64,000 nt of DNA from Plantago major (Eukaryota > Streptophyta > Magnoliopsida > Lamiales > Plantaginaceae), in assembly GCA_026545765.1 (NCBI GenBank), contig JAIFAC010000010.1, forward strand, positions 734,010 to 798,009, written 5' to 3'. Below the pieces are notes generated by a model. The model saw only the letters and a list, made by a program, of their open reading frames with translations. It searched no databases and had not been told where the DNA came from. The stretch's first letter is position 1; each line of letters starts with the position of its first letter. Position numbers and translations under genes: made by a program. Of this stretch, positions 21,729 to 34,790 are shown piece by piece.

Positions 21729-21841
21729 TTGCATTTCCCATTTCTAAAAAATTCCATTCTAGCCTATTCTATTATTAAGTAAATAGCTTACATTCTTCAT
21801 CGAATTAGATCGACGATCCACTTTTTGATGCGATTTCTTAA

Positions 21842-24800
21842 AGTTGTTGTTGTATCCCGCGAAGGTTGTCTTTGCACAACAACCGGTGACAATATATTCA
21901 ACCTCACGTAGTAGAAGTTGCAATTGAGTTTTGCTTCTTGCTAAACCATGAGATAAGTCCTAGTACCCGAGAAGCGAAGCAGAAGTTCTTTTGACGGTGC
22001 TTTTCCTATCAAGCAATGATCCTAGCATAATCGATAAAATACGGGTACCCATTTGTTAGAAACTCAATCCACTTTTCTTTGGGATACCACTGATCTACAT
22101 CTAATGTACCCTTCACATACCTTAAGCCATTTTCATATGGCCAATGTTGTGAGTGTGTTTTGCATTGGATTTGATACTGAAATCTGCTTAGCACGCATAG
22201 CTGACAATATTGAATATCGAATCTACTTGCGGTGAGGGTAGTAGTGAACCTATCAATTTCCTATACTTATGTTCTTCCAACACTCTTTTGCTCTGATTAG
22301 GTATAGGTCATTTTTGGTTCAATGCTCATAGGTATCTTAGCATTCTTTTAGGAAGGCTTAAGATTGAATTTTGAGCATATCTTTTGCATACTTTGTTTGA
22401 CTAATGAATATTCCATCATTGAGTTGTGACTTGCAATCTGAAATAATTCATTTCTCCCATCATGCTCATCTCAAACTTGTTTTCATGAGATTTGCAAAGT
22501 CATTACAAAGTTGCTTGTCCTTAGATCCAAATATGATGTCATCAACATATACTTGAACTAAGAGTAGTTTCCCATCATGATTTAAGGTAAATAAAGTTTT
22601 ATCAACTTCACCTTTCTTGAAACCACTTTCGAGAAGGTATTTGGCGGTAATAATACCATGCTCTTGGAGCTTTGTTTGATCCACTCTGAGCTTCATGGTT
22701 TATAGACCATTCTGCTTTAAAGGAAACTTCAAAGCAGGCGGTGGTTGTCAACGCCATAAACTTCTTACGCAAGTTCACTGTTTAAAGAATGCACTTTTAC
22801 GACATCCAGAAGCGATAAACTTTGAAGAAATCTTTATGAGCTGTTCACAAAGAAAAGGTAGAAAAGTCTGCTGCATCCGATAATCACAACAGCTGGCCCG
22901 AATTGCTATGACTCGTCAAAATCTAAGCCTTGACCGGTCTGAGTAAAATCGCTTGGCGACCAATCTTGCTGTTTACGGTTATTTCACGGATTCATTCGTC
23001 TTGTTTAAAACCCATTTAGTTCCAATCAGATATTCCTTCTATAAATGGAACGACTGAGTTTCGGGACTTTGTTTCTCTCAAGAATTGATCGACTCTTCTT
23101 TGCATTCACGGAGATCCGGTCTTGGTCTCCTAATGCTTCTTCTATATTTTAGGTTCAATATTCGAGATGAAACATCGAAAGAGAAGTTAGCATTTTCGGC
23201 CTATTGCTTTCCTAGTCCTAACACCACGATTAATTGGTTCCGATTATATCCTTTGTAGGATGATCTTTGATCCATTTCATCATAGGTTTGGTGCTAATAG
23301 GATCCAATATCCAATGTGATGCACTGAATGTGAATCACTAAGATTTTGATTTGATACTTTTTAAATTATCGAGATATCCGACATATGGGAAATGTCATGG
23401 ATATCGACACTTTTTCGATCGTTAGAGATATACGAGACATGCATTTCGACATTCTTATTTTGAGATACCTCTTCATGATGAAGGTTCGATAACTTTGTTC
23501 CATTTCTGACTCATGGAAATTCCTCATCATGTTTGTAGTCATCTTGTTGTTACTAGGCTTTTCAAGCTTTTCTCGTGATCATCCTCTTTCCATAGTGATG
23601 TTTTCCTTTGAAGTTCTTCTTTAGGATCCTCGGTAATAGTTCTTTGAACCTTAGAGTTCATCAATAGGAGGTGTTTCTTACTTCCTTCATAGAATCTGAC
23701 ATGCCGATTCTTCAATTTTCTTTGTTCTTTTTGTTGTAAACTACTGTAAGCTTTTTTTGTTTGTGGAATAAAAAAACACCTTCATACTTTGGTTGAAATG
23801 TTCTCGAGATAATCTTCCCATTGTTTAGAACAAACATCTACAACCAAATACTCTCGGATGTTTGATATTAGGTCTACAACCAAGATTTCATGGGGGTCTG
23901 TCATGGTGTTTGTTTATCAAGCATACATTACGAGTGTAGTGTGTTTCTGACTTCAACCCGATAAATTTCACTTATCTCGATGTATAGCTAGCATTGTCAC
24001 TTGCGGCTTCTTTAAGTTCTGTTTTCCTTTACTTGCACCATTTTGTTGAGTGTTCTTCTACGGAGAGAAAGTTAGTGTTGTATACCTTTGTACAAAACTC
24101 CTTTATGTCTTGGTTGACAAACTTCGGTACCATAGTACCTGCGATTGCGGATACTGTATCATTTTCATGACTTCAAGCTTTTCAGCAAGTTTGGTATCTC
24201 CACCACAGCATCGATTTGTGTTTGAAAGACAACCAAGTGAATCTTGAGAAGTCATCTACAACCGGACCATACTTCTTTCACGCATAACTAGTTACGGATG
24301 ATTCAAATGAATCCATGTAAAAGTTGCGTTAGTCTAACAACTAAGTGTCGATTTTGGACTTGAAAGAGATCTTAGATTGTTTCCCCATCGTGAGCGAGCG
24401 GATACCATCCTTTACGAAGATGTTGCGAAGACAACCACTAACTCTTTCTTGGCAAGTCTATTGAGTTTTGAAGTTCAAGTGACTCATTCTTTTGTGCCAT
24501 AACGGTGCTCTTACGTGTGACGATTGACTCACCATGAGACATTCTTGATTTGTGGCGGATGCCCAATCGGCAACATAAGGCGCCTTTCGCCCGACCAACT
24601 AAGGTATGCCTTTGACTCATTGTCAATTAGTTTGCGGTAGTTTAGCTTTGAATTTTATAGTAAAACCCTTATGCATAAGCGGCTCATGCTAAATAGATTA
24701 TATTTCAAATCCTTAACATGTAATGTCGGTGATTATTAAAGTTCCCAATTTGGCGTTGCCAAATCCCGGAGAGGATTTAATTCTCCTCCAAATCGATGCT

Positions 24801-27409
24801 CACGGTCGTGTTTGCAAGCTTTGTAATCAACGGTTGCTTTATCTCTCATGTGCTTTCCGCATCACTATCAAATAGCCATTGTGCTTTAGTCGAAGCATTA
24901 CGCACAGCGAAGCAGGGAGATTAGGTTCTCATATCTTTGATGGAACGTCGAATCAAAGTTCTTCGGTAGGAATCCATTTTGAATGAATTTCTTTGAAATA
25001 TGCTTTTGTCGAGGAGCGTAAGGAGGAATTCTTTTTGAATGAAAGTTATCATTAGTAAAATTATTTTCTTCCTTGGTGTGTTCTAGGTGCTCCATATGAT
25101 GCTTCGGATACTGTCGGGTTTTGGTTTGCTTTTCGACAAACTTAGCCTTCCTTGCGATTTCTTCTATACAGCATTGATTTTTGATGGCTTGATTTAACTT
25201 CCGCCGATAATTGCTTTGAGCAATTCTAGCTTTCAACCATCGTTCTTGCTGCTTGTACTCATGAGCAAGTTGTTTTCCGATGCCTTTGTATCTGGTTTGA
25301 GCACTTGAAGCTATCTGAGATCTTTCTCTCGGCTTTGCTAGTCTGGTTGATCGATTTCTTTCGAGAAAAAGTGACATGGGAGAATTTGCCCGCTCCGCAA
25401 TTCTACCTTTTGAGAACATAGCCTTTGTGGGTGTTTACACTTTTTCGGTGTTGTGTTTCTTTTTGACGTACCATGTTTTGTTTTTGACTTGTTTTCCCAA
25501 AGGTTTAGTCATGGCTGCCTTTCCTTTATCGACAATCTTTGTCTTTTCACCAAATACTATAGATTGCATGGGAACCGTCTTCTTTGAGTACTTGAAATGT
25601 TCTCCTTACTCTTATTGGTGATAGAACAATGTATGTATTATTGAAGTCCTTTCTTTTTACGAAGGATCTCTTAAGTGAATTGTACTTGATGAAAGTGTCG
25701 CTAGCTTTGGCATAAGATTGAAAAGATAGTTCTTTCTTCTTGATTCCTTGTTTTTGAAGAAGATTTTCATAATTCTTTCGTAACTCGACCATTGCTTCTT
25801 CATGTGACTTTTAGGTCTCGGATATAAAGCTTTGAAATGCATTTTGACATCCTTTCTCTCGATTCTTTAACTAATTGAAATTTTCCTTTTTGAGAGAATT
25901 CTTTTCTTCTTGAGTTTCGGCTCTAGCTTCGGATCATTGAAATTCTCTTTCATAGATGTCAAGTTCTTTCACGAGATTTTCTAGATTTTTATTTCCTCTT
26001 CATCACTTTCATAAGTGTAGCAAGTATGTGTTACCTCATCGACCCGTAAGGTTTCTATGTTGGAGATGTACAGTCCGTCAATTTGACAACTCCACATTTC
26101 ATTCTTCTTGAGGCGAAGTCGATTATATCATGAGTAACTCCACATAATTACGGTGATGGTAAGGTTGAATCATCTGAATTGTCATCTTGAGAATCTGTCT
26201 CAACGTCTAGAGCATCCGATTGAATTTGGATTTTCTTTCTTTCTTGATTAACAAAGCTTTAAAGCTTCTTGAAGATTCTTCTATCTTTCTTGTCTTGTCC
26301 TTAGTTTGTTGAGGCGGGACAATCCTTCTTGAAGTGGCCAGTTTACGACAATGAAAGCAGATATCGTTTCAATTTACGCTTCCTCGGTACATGATGCTTT
26401 ACGGTGGCTTGTTATTGAGCTTTGCATATTTTATCTTGGTGATAGTTTGAACTAGATGCTTTTGACTTCTCTTTGGCTTTTCTTCTCTCAATTTCTCGTG
26501 ACAAATTTACTCATTTGCTGCGGCAAACATCCTCGATCTCCTCCTTGCTTTTCTTCTTTTGAAGTTCCTTGAGTAACTAGAGCAACATTACGCAACTTTT
26601 TGATTGTTTGTTCTCTCTGAGTTGTCTCATAGTCCTTGATAGCAAGATGAGAAAAAGTTCCTTTGAGTGATATTTGGCATACCTTGGTTAAAATAAAGAA
26701 TTTAGTATGCTCGATTGTGGTTAAGACTTGACAATAGTCTTAATCTTCTCGGGTAGAGTATCTATTGCTTTCCCAATCTTTGCCATATCACTCATGAGTG
26801 GTAAATCTGAAATCAAGTTCTTCGAGTTTGATTGGGACCTTGTTTGAAATTTTGAAATTTCAACTTTAGAACTTCGAACTTGTTTTCCTTGGTTTTCTCG
26901 GTTAAACATGATTTCTTCAATCGGTTGCCGAGTGACTTTCGCCGTTTAGCACTTGAGTTTACTGTATGTGCTCAGTGTCGTCGATGATGATGTTCTGAGC
27001 TTGACCATCGAAGCGATTCCTCTTGGCATCTTAGATGTCAGGAGTTCTCTGAGCTTTGGTTCGTAAATAACTTGACGATAGATCTTCCACTAGTTGCGCA
27101 TCTGTTTGTGAAGATCCTTGGCTTTGATCTCTGTCTCTTCCTCGAAACCTCCATGACTTGCTTAAGTTGTTGAATGACTATTGGGCCATTCTTTATTACT
27201 TGATCATCTCGTCACTTATGGCTTCAGGTGGAGCATCATGTTATTATTTTCCATTTCTCGTGGTTCTACGGTTTGAGAGCAGATTGCATCACTCGGAGAC
27301 ATACTGCGCTTAACACAAATTAAATAGTCCTCAAAAGTGAACAAAGTTCCTTCACCTATCGGGATCTAGGTTGATCTTGAATTTGGTGAACCTCTGCTCT
27401 GATACCACT
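21842..27409 (-). mobile_element. Copia element A, internal region (gag-pol), broken
   Basis: Ty1/copia retroelement fossil, 5' end at the right. Parts from right to left: primer-binding site complementary to initiator tRNA-Met (27,396-27,407, two bases from LTR1); gag-like region with a CCHC zinc knuckle (26,319-26,359); protease-integrase region with a DDFSRFTW-type core near 24,230-24,270; reverse transcriptase with YVDDIIFGS (YVDD at 22,538-22,549); RNase H part with YVKGTLDV near 22,110. It stops inside RNase H against plastid DNA, and no LTR is seen on that side. It is broken by many changes. Long LTR and layout suit the Sirevirus lineage. Confidence 0.85.
27396..27407 (-). promoter_or_regulatory. 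Primer-binding site, initiator tRNA-Met type
   Basis: Minus strand TGGTATCAGAGC, the classic plant copia primer site complementary to initiator tRNA-Met, two bases from the LTR end. It fixes element A's orientation. Confidence 0.88.
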
Positions 27410-29171
27410 TGTTGGTCGGATAATGACAAGTAAAAGGAGAGGTGAATAGTCTTTTAAAACTTTATCGATAACAAATATTTCTCGGATATCAAGAATAGAT
27501 ATCGATACTTAAAATCGAGTGCGGAGGACTTAATAAAGATAGAAGTGCGAAATAATATTAAGTGTGTGTGTGTGTTCTTTGAAGTATAAATACTGAAAGG
27601 TAAATAACCACAGCAAGTATAGTGAAGGTATACTGCCGGAGGTGGCGTAATCCTCGACTAATCCGCCCGGTCACATACGAGAGACCTAAATTCACTAGAA
27701 ACGAGATAATTAGAGATAACCTTACAAAATCCCTATTCTAAGATTACGAACAATTGGTTCCCCATTGCAAAAAGTTCCCCATTGAGGTTGTTCCTAGCTT
27801 CTTGGGACGAGTACTTCCTATACTCGAGAAACCTTTGAGTTGTTCCTAACTAGCTTCGAAACAAGTACTTCCTATACTTCAAAAAACCTTTGGAGTTATT
27901 CCTTAGTTTCCCAAATCAAGTACTTCCTATACTCCGGTAACCTTGAGTTATTCACTGATTTTTCAAACTAAGTACCCCTACCATGCTCCCATGGGTTTTG
28001 GTGTTGAATTTACCGGTTTACGAGTTATCGAGGATGGCGTCTTAATAACTTTGAGTATATTAGAGATATTTCTGAATAAGTTACTTAATACACTTTTCAA
28101 GCGTATGGTATCTAGTTATTTAAACTAAACTAAATCTTATGATCTCTTGTTCAGAGAATGAATCTCGGATAGTTGATCTTTTGATTGACTCCTTCATGAA
28201 ATAACTTTGCTTGTTTAGGATGAAGGACACTTAGAAGACTTAGGTGTTTTTACTTTCAAGATACCTGGCTTTGAAGTCATAGCGAAGAAAGCTTTGATAA
28301 TAGAAAGTAAAGCTTTGAAGAGAAAGTAGAATGTGAAGATCGTAAGTTGGCGTATTCAGATGATACGGGATTACATGTTGATTGTTGGAGTGTTGATGTC
28401 TCTTTGTAGTGTTGATGGATTTATAGATGAATTTGAGTACCCGTTTAGACAATAGTATCCGTTAGGCTCAAATTCAAACTATAAATACTCTGACTCTTTC
28501 CACGTATTATTATAAATCTTTATGGCTTGAGTTTTGTCTTCTTCTCGGAAGTTGCCGTTGCTTTTACTTTCGAGACATCTACGTAAAAGTGCATTAAATG
28601 CATTTGTACTATACTTTTGTCATCATAGTGTAATGGAGTATGCTATGTCGAGAGACTAGACTTGTTATGCATTCTTTGAATATCCTTATCTTCATTCTTG
28701 AGATACCACTTTGTTATTTATTGAAACAACTTTTATTTGCAATATATGTTTCTTTTAGAAGCTTGAGTTTAGCATTTCAGTATAGAATAGAATGTCGTGG
28801 ACACTCCTTGTCTTGGATATGTATCTCATTTCTCCGAATATCTCTTGAAATACGATTTGTTTGAAGCTGTTTGCGTCTACAAGATATCTGGCTAAAGATA
28901 TCTGAATAACAGTTAGTAATCTTGTGCGATTTCTTCAAGTCTTCAATAGTTGTTTGAGCACTACGCTTGGATATGTCTTCTTCTTGGTCTTCTCTTGGCA
29001 AAATAAAATTACAATTTGAGACCTAACATCTGTCTGAATTAGCTAGACCCCCTCATACTTAAGGTAAAAGGTTTCCTCTTTATTCAAATGAACCAAAATG
29101 CTTATCAAGCTACAGGAATAAGATAAAATAAATCAATATTCTTGAACACAATCTAAGCAGATATTCTAACA
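27410..29171 (-). repeat. LTR1 of the copia array
   Basis: Begins TGTTAG on the minus strand at 29,171 and ends with CA at 27,410, directly before the tRNA-Met primer site of element A. On its right the sequence reads like the end of another copy's internal region (a purine stretch GTTGGGAGTATTT before TGTTAG), so one LTR seems to serve two internal regions. It is about 1,762 bases, contains a TATA-like box at 28,419-28,426 and a GT microsatellite at 27,562-27,575, and is related to LTR2 and to both LTRs of element B. Confidence 0.82.
28419..28426 (-). promoter_or_regulatory. LTR1 TATA-like box
   Basis: CTATAAAT on the minus strand, preceded by AATTCAT as in the other three LTRs of the window. 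Confidence 0.6.
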
Positions 29172-32100
29172 AAATACTCCCAACGGTTTGAGCAACCAAA
29201 ACTCTAAACGCTTTATTAGTCAAAGTGTATAAGCACATATAAAGTTATATCTTAAGGAACTATTTTCTACACATAGAACCCGGGCTCTGTTCATAAGTGA
29301 TGAAGTGCAAACCTGCTTCAGATCCGGAGGGTATGCTTTGGAAGCTTCCTCTTGTTGATGTGTTTCCTCGCGTCGGCTATACTTGAAAGAAATTTTCCAT
29401 TAAATACTTTTGAGGTTATCAAAACCACAAAATATCACAAGTAAAGAGTTAAACCATTTATTTCTGAGCAGGTGTCGGTGAGTTGGTCTGAACTTGTGAC
29501 CACTGTCATTGGTCTTATTCCATTTGACTTCTTTTGTTTGAAGTTGAATTTAAACTTCATACCTTTCTGAGTATGTAACTTTGGAACCTCCAGTTGATCG
29601 GCTATGAGTAGATGTCACCGATTTGATCTCTCATTGGGATTGAAGACACGCTCTTTGCGGTTTTTCTTGACATATTGTATTCTTTAGTATGTTGAGCCAG
29701 AGTTCATTGAACATTTCATCAACCCATATGTTCGCTATTGGATGTCACAGGCAGTTTGGCCATTTAGAGATACTACTTCAGGATTTTTAAGTGCTTAATT
29801 AGTGTTGACATCAGCGTCTTCCCAGCACTAGGTCACACCCTCCTTCGGGGCTTCTTGAAGTTGTTTAAGCGTGACTTTCCCAATGGTGTCCATTGACACC
29901 AAACAACGTTGCTACCTGGGTTCTTGTTGACAACTGTGAGCCCTGAATTTGCTTTCACCGGTGACCTTGATGACCTTGTTCTTCCCACTTTCTTACGTTT
30001 GCGCTGACAACACTTGGGGATGGGATCTTCTCCTCGTCCGATTTTGTCGCCGAAATCAGGCAGAGATATCGACAATCCCCCACGCCTGCGAAAGAAGAGT
30101 TTGGGAAGTTTCGGCATTTATGAGTTCATGACACAAGGCTTCTGTAATAGTCTTCACATTTCTTTTCACGCTGACTTGGTGTTTGGGGAATCGACCAACC
30201 TCAATGGGTGTGACATTTTGCAATGAGACTTCTTCCGTGAAGTTCGCGGGCTTCTTGGTATGACTTTTCCCTCGAATACCTCTTAGATAACTTTGTCTTG
30301 GAACCTTCTGCGAGTCCAACAACCTTTTTCATCCTTATTTTGTATACTCATGTTGTAGAGTAGGTTACTATTGGCAATGTATTTGTCTCTAAGGCTTAAG
30401 TACCAAAGGCATTCGATTCAATCCATAGCTTATTATGGCTTTGGCGAAATAATAAGGCCCTTAGCGATTTAGGCTCAAAAGCCTTGTATCTTCTTCACAA
30501 ACCCCGTGGTATTTTACTTTCCCCAATTCACTTTCCGGCCTTTGGTCTTATTTCTCAACAAGAACATCATTATCCGCGTTCACAAAACATCTGGTCAGCA
30601 CCTCCTTTGCAGACCATAAAGCATACGTGGATTTGGCCTGGCCGCATCAGTGAGAGCGTGCGGATATACGGTTACGATGTCGACAAGCTTGAAATGGGTA
30701 GGTGTGTCTGATTTTCGAGATACGCGTCAACATCTGGTCATTTCCACCTTCAAGGGAGATATGTATTGTTGTTCGGAAATACTTTCCAGATTTTGAAGTT
30801 CAACATCCAAGAAATTTCCGTCCAGCAATTTCTTGTCCTTGGACTTTAGTCTTGATGAACACTATCTCGATTACACCTTGGAGATCTTGGAAATAGTCCC
30901 GTAGGTTATTGGCAAAACTCAGGAACATCGATGAAGAAATTCCCTTTGGGAGAGCAGATGAAAACCATGATTTTGTTGCCTTTTCAAAAGCATACTACAG
31001 TACCAACTTCTTCCGGTCTGGTTTTCCAATGTGCGACTACCGGTGTCCTCAATCAACAGCACCACCCAAATCATCCTGTGTTTTGAGAGTCAATGTCGAA
31101 GTGGGAAGATTCTCTGTCGACGGTGTTTGTTTATAACTATGCTGGTCTTTTAAAACGATACGAGATGTAGTAGCTTTTAAGTTCGGAGAGGCCAAAGCGC
31201 CTTGTTTGGGAGCCATCTCTTTAAATAGTGAAGTTCGGCAAGAAAGATTTGGAGCTGAGAAATTAGTAATTCTTTGCGGAAAACCATGATTTGATTGAAG
31301 AATGGTTGCTATTCTTGTACAAGTTTGTATATTAGTTAAGTAGTAACTTCTTTGCCAAAATCCCATATATATAACAATGTAATCTCCGCAGACATATACA
31401 TACAAATTAATTTTTGGCTACATGTAAGTATCTCGTAGACGCGAGGAAGCAACGTGGTAAAAAGCATTTGGCATTGAAAGTGATACATAGTGGGTCCACA
31501 ATACCGATTTCCATCGTTCCACTTCCTTTCTTGAAATTAATCTCTCTACCGTAAAGATCAATCACCCAATTCTAAATAAGGGTCACCATTGGCTAACCCG
31601 GCAATGATCACAATCAACAAATGTAATTGTGCCATTTAATGAATTTTGCTATTTCCTTCTCCAGAATCACATTTACGTATGGCCCCAGAACCTTGTTTTT
31701 GCATCTAGTGCATCTCACACTTACAAATATTTACATACAAGTTTTAAGATAGAAATGTCTGATTTCCGAAGTAGTTGATGCAGACGATTGTACTTCTCTT
31801 TTGTGTTCCCCTCCTTTGAGTGAACCAGATGTCGAGTACCGAATCTCAGAGATCTTTAAATGACCCCTGCCACTTGTGCGCTTTGGTTTGGATGCCCGTT
31901 CCAGTTCCTCTTTCTCTCAACGATATCTTCTTGAATGCTCACGAACCTTTTCAAACAAGTTCTTTAGTGGGATCCATTGGTCAAGACTATGTCTTAAAGG
32001 CTGAAATCTACTTTCTTGTAGTGGCTTAGTGAAGATGCTCGCCAAGTTATTGGGTCTTAATCTTGAAATATCTCTATATTGCCTTTTCAGTAAATGCAGT

Positions 32101-32490
32101 GAAGTGGTGTAACGTCGATGTTCTTTGTTCCACAACATGAAACTTAGGATTGAGTTATGTATGCCAACACTTGTGTTATCCTATGAAAATAAATTTTCTC
32201 TTCATTTAGTCCGTAGTCTACGAGAGTTGTTGTTGTATCACTGTGCTCAAAAACATAACGTCAGTGACAATATATTCGGCCTAAGCGGTAGATATACTTG
32301 GTGAATTTTGTTCTTGCACGAACCATATTCGATTAAGCACCAAGAGGTGTAAGTTCACAGTGCTTTTTGCTCAATGATGATCGGCTGTGCGACGTCACGA
32401 ATATCTGACCATCAATCCATATCTTTTGGATACCACAATCAACCTACTTGTCATTTTAAATACGATATTTTGTAGCGATATTCTGGCCGG
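29172..32490 (-). mobile_element. Copia element D, 3' part (RNase H and extra 3' region), broken
   Basis: Left piece of minus-strand copy D. The RNase H end lies at about 31,880-32,490 (ASIFTKPLQESRF near 32,000), and D is split there by CACTA 1. Further left, 31,400-31,880 matches the inverted complement of 38,080-38,780 in element B. An extra open frame starts at 31,216 (MAPKQGALASPN). The stretch 29,172-31,000 has short basic and proline-rich frames I cannot name; by position it is the envelope-like or extra 3' region of Sirevirus-type elements. It is broken in many places. Its 3' LTR would be LTR1. Confidence 0.7.
31365..31374 (-). promoter_or_regulatory. TATA-like box before the 3' extra frame of element D
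   Basis: Minus strand TTATATATAT, about 150 bases before ATG 31,214-31,216. The surrounding sequence (GAGATTA before, GGATTTTGGCA-like after) recurs around the TATA stretch at 38,744-38,753 in element B, so it is kept in two copies. Confidence 0.5.
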
Positions 32491-32559
32491 AACAGCGGAT
32501 CTGTCGATGCATTAAAATATAACGTCTTCCTCTTATCACGTACTGGCGATAAAATCCGC

Positions 32560-32800
32560 CCCAACCACGGCGACCGGATAAAAATCGTCGCCCGGCCAGA
32601 GTTGGACACGACGGATGAATAATCGTCGTCAATTAAAGCCGAATTGAACGTCGGATTGTATTGACCTTTTTTTAATGAAATATAACGTGGATAGAATCTG
32701 TCAGGTAAGCTAATACGAACGACGGATAGAGATCTATCCGTCGCTAAAAGAATAACGACAGTTCGATTCTATCAGGTAAATCCAACATTATTAGGAATTA
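32560..32800. repeat. CACTA 1 left subterminal repeats
   Basis: Several GACGGAT, CGTCGCC and CCGTCGCTAAAA motifs in both orientations, typical of CACTA subterminal regions where the element's own DNA-binding protein attaches. They include a 10-bp inverted repeat with a 4-base loop at 32,720-32,743 (CGACGGATAG-AGAT-CTATCCGTCG). Confidence 0.7.
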
Positions 32801-33096
32801 GTGGCCCGAAGATACTGAAATTTGCGTCATAATTCCAGCTACTAATTTCAAATCCTTGTGAATCCGTCACTATTAATCCGTGTATTTATTTCCTTATTAA
32901 TCCATGACACCGTGATTTCCTGACCCCAATCAATATAAGCCATTAGAAGTAAAATGAATAATACAGGAAAATACTAATAATTACGAATAAAAAAGTAATA
33001 ATGAATTTGATATCCCACAGTGTAAATATGAAAAAATCCAAATTTATCTGAATCGTAACCTTAACCATGCTCAGACGAAATTGGGTATTTGAAATT

Positions 33097-34790
33097 TGTT
33101 GGAAATTTGTTAGGAAATTTATTAGATATTTTATTAGAAATATACATTTAGATTTAATCATTAACATGATGACTGTATCTTAGTCTCGAAAGATTAGTAC
33201 TCTTTGGTTCAACGAACATTGTAAAAGAGGAAACTAGCACAAAATATGATAGTCTAGCTAATCTTATGGAATATTGAGTCTCAAATGTAATTTTTATTTT
33301 GGAGAAGAAGACCAAGAAGAAGACATCCAAAAGCGAGGAACAAAGCTCAACGACATTGAAGACTTGAAGAAGCACTTTTAAGATTATTTGGCTTGTTTTG
33401 AATACATAGCAGACCTATCTTGAAGACCACGAATAGTTTTAAACAATACATGTCACAAAGGAGACATATCGAGAAATAAAAGGCCTATCTGAAAACAAGG
33501 AAAGTGTCCCTTGAATATCCATTCTGCAGATACCTTGTGTGCATTATACATTTGAACAAAGTATATATATTGCAAACAAAGTTATTTGATAAAGTGGTAT
33601 CACAGAAGATTGAAGATAAAAGGGCGGTCTACAAAGAGAATCGGATAACACTGGTCTACGATACAAGCATAGTTCCGTTGGCACTCTGGGGACAAAGTAT
33701 AGTACAATGCATTTTAATGCGCAGACGAATGTGCGAATAAAAGCAACGGCGGCTTACGAAGAAGACAAAACACATACATTACTATACGCAGTTATCAGAT
33801 TTGAATTGAACTATGGATACTATTCAAGCGACACTCCAGAAATTCATCTATAAATATCCCAACACTTAAGGCTAGCGAAGAGCCACACCTTGAACTACGG
33901 AACTTCTGAACATCTTACTCTCTAAAAGCAAATTACTTATCCTCAAGAAAACTGCATTGCGACCCAGGCGCTCTTGATCTTGAGTAACAACTGATTCTAA
34001 GTGTCACAGTCTAAACAATCACACTGTTGTGAAAGGATTTAAATCCAAAGATCAAGTATACGAGAGATTCATTCTCTTGAGCAGTTATCGCTAAAGAACT
34101 TGAATTGGGTAAAAAACAAGATGCATACATTTGCAAAGTGTATTAAGTATACTTGATTCTGAGGAGCTATCGATTAGCTGAAAGTTATTAAGGCTCATCG
34201 ACAGCCTGAGGCGAAACCAACCACCATCAACTGGTGGGTACATAAATTATGGTTGGAAGAGGAAGCCGGAATAACTCAAGGACTAATGGAGTAGAGGAAG
34301 TATGATTTGGGAAACTGAATCTTCAAGGTTATTGGTACGGAGGTAGCTTGGGAAACTGGGAATAGCTCAAAAGGTTTGATGCAGTACTTGGGTTTGTGAA
34401 AGCCGAAACAACTTCCGGAGGAACATTTGGTTGGGAACCATTTGTTTAAGGAATCTTAGAATGGGATTTTTGTAGGTGACCTCGATTATCACATTCCTAA
34501 CCTTAGTGAATTCTAGGTCTTGGAAGACCCAGGAAATTGGATTGAATTGGAGGTTCATACCTCAGGATACCACTATCCTTTAACATTGTTATTTGCACTA
34601 CGTACCCACATTTGACAACACACACACACTTCACATTTACGCATATCTATCTTAAGTCTTCGCAGCTACGAATGCAAAGTATCGAGGATATACACACGGA
34701 TGTCGAAATGAATTTATGTCGACAAAGTTTTAAAAGACTGTCTTCCCCCCCCTCTAGTCTTTTACTTTTTGCGTTCTCCCCGGACCAACA
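33097..34790 (+). repeat. 5' LTR of element B
   Basis: Begins TGTTGG and ends CCAACA. Contains a TATA-like box CTATAAATAT at 33,848-33,857 and a CA microsatellite at about 34,618-34,629. Aligns by eye over its length with 45,236-46,972. Confidence 0.82.
33848..33857 (+). promoter_or_regulatory. TATA-like box, 5' LTR of B
   Basis: CTATAAATAT after AATTCAT; the same block occurs at 46,004-46,013 and, inverted, in LTR1 and LTR2. Likely core promoter of the family's genomic RNA. Confidence 0.65.

Noticed and set aside
30000-30330. Minus-strand frames as a nuclear host protein
   Set aside because: They lie within D's 3' region between LTR1 and RNase H and show no family I recognise.
32461-32500. 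A clean CACTACAAGAAA terminus at the left end of CACTA 1
   Set aside because: No convincing match; the left boundary is inferred from where D stops and subterminal motifs start.
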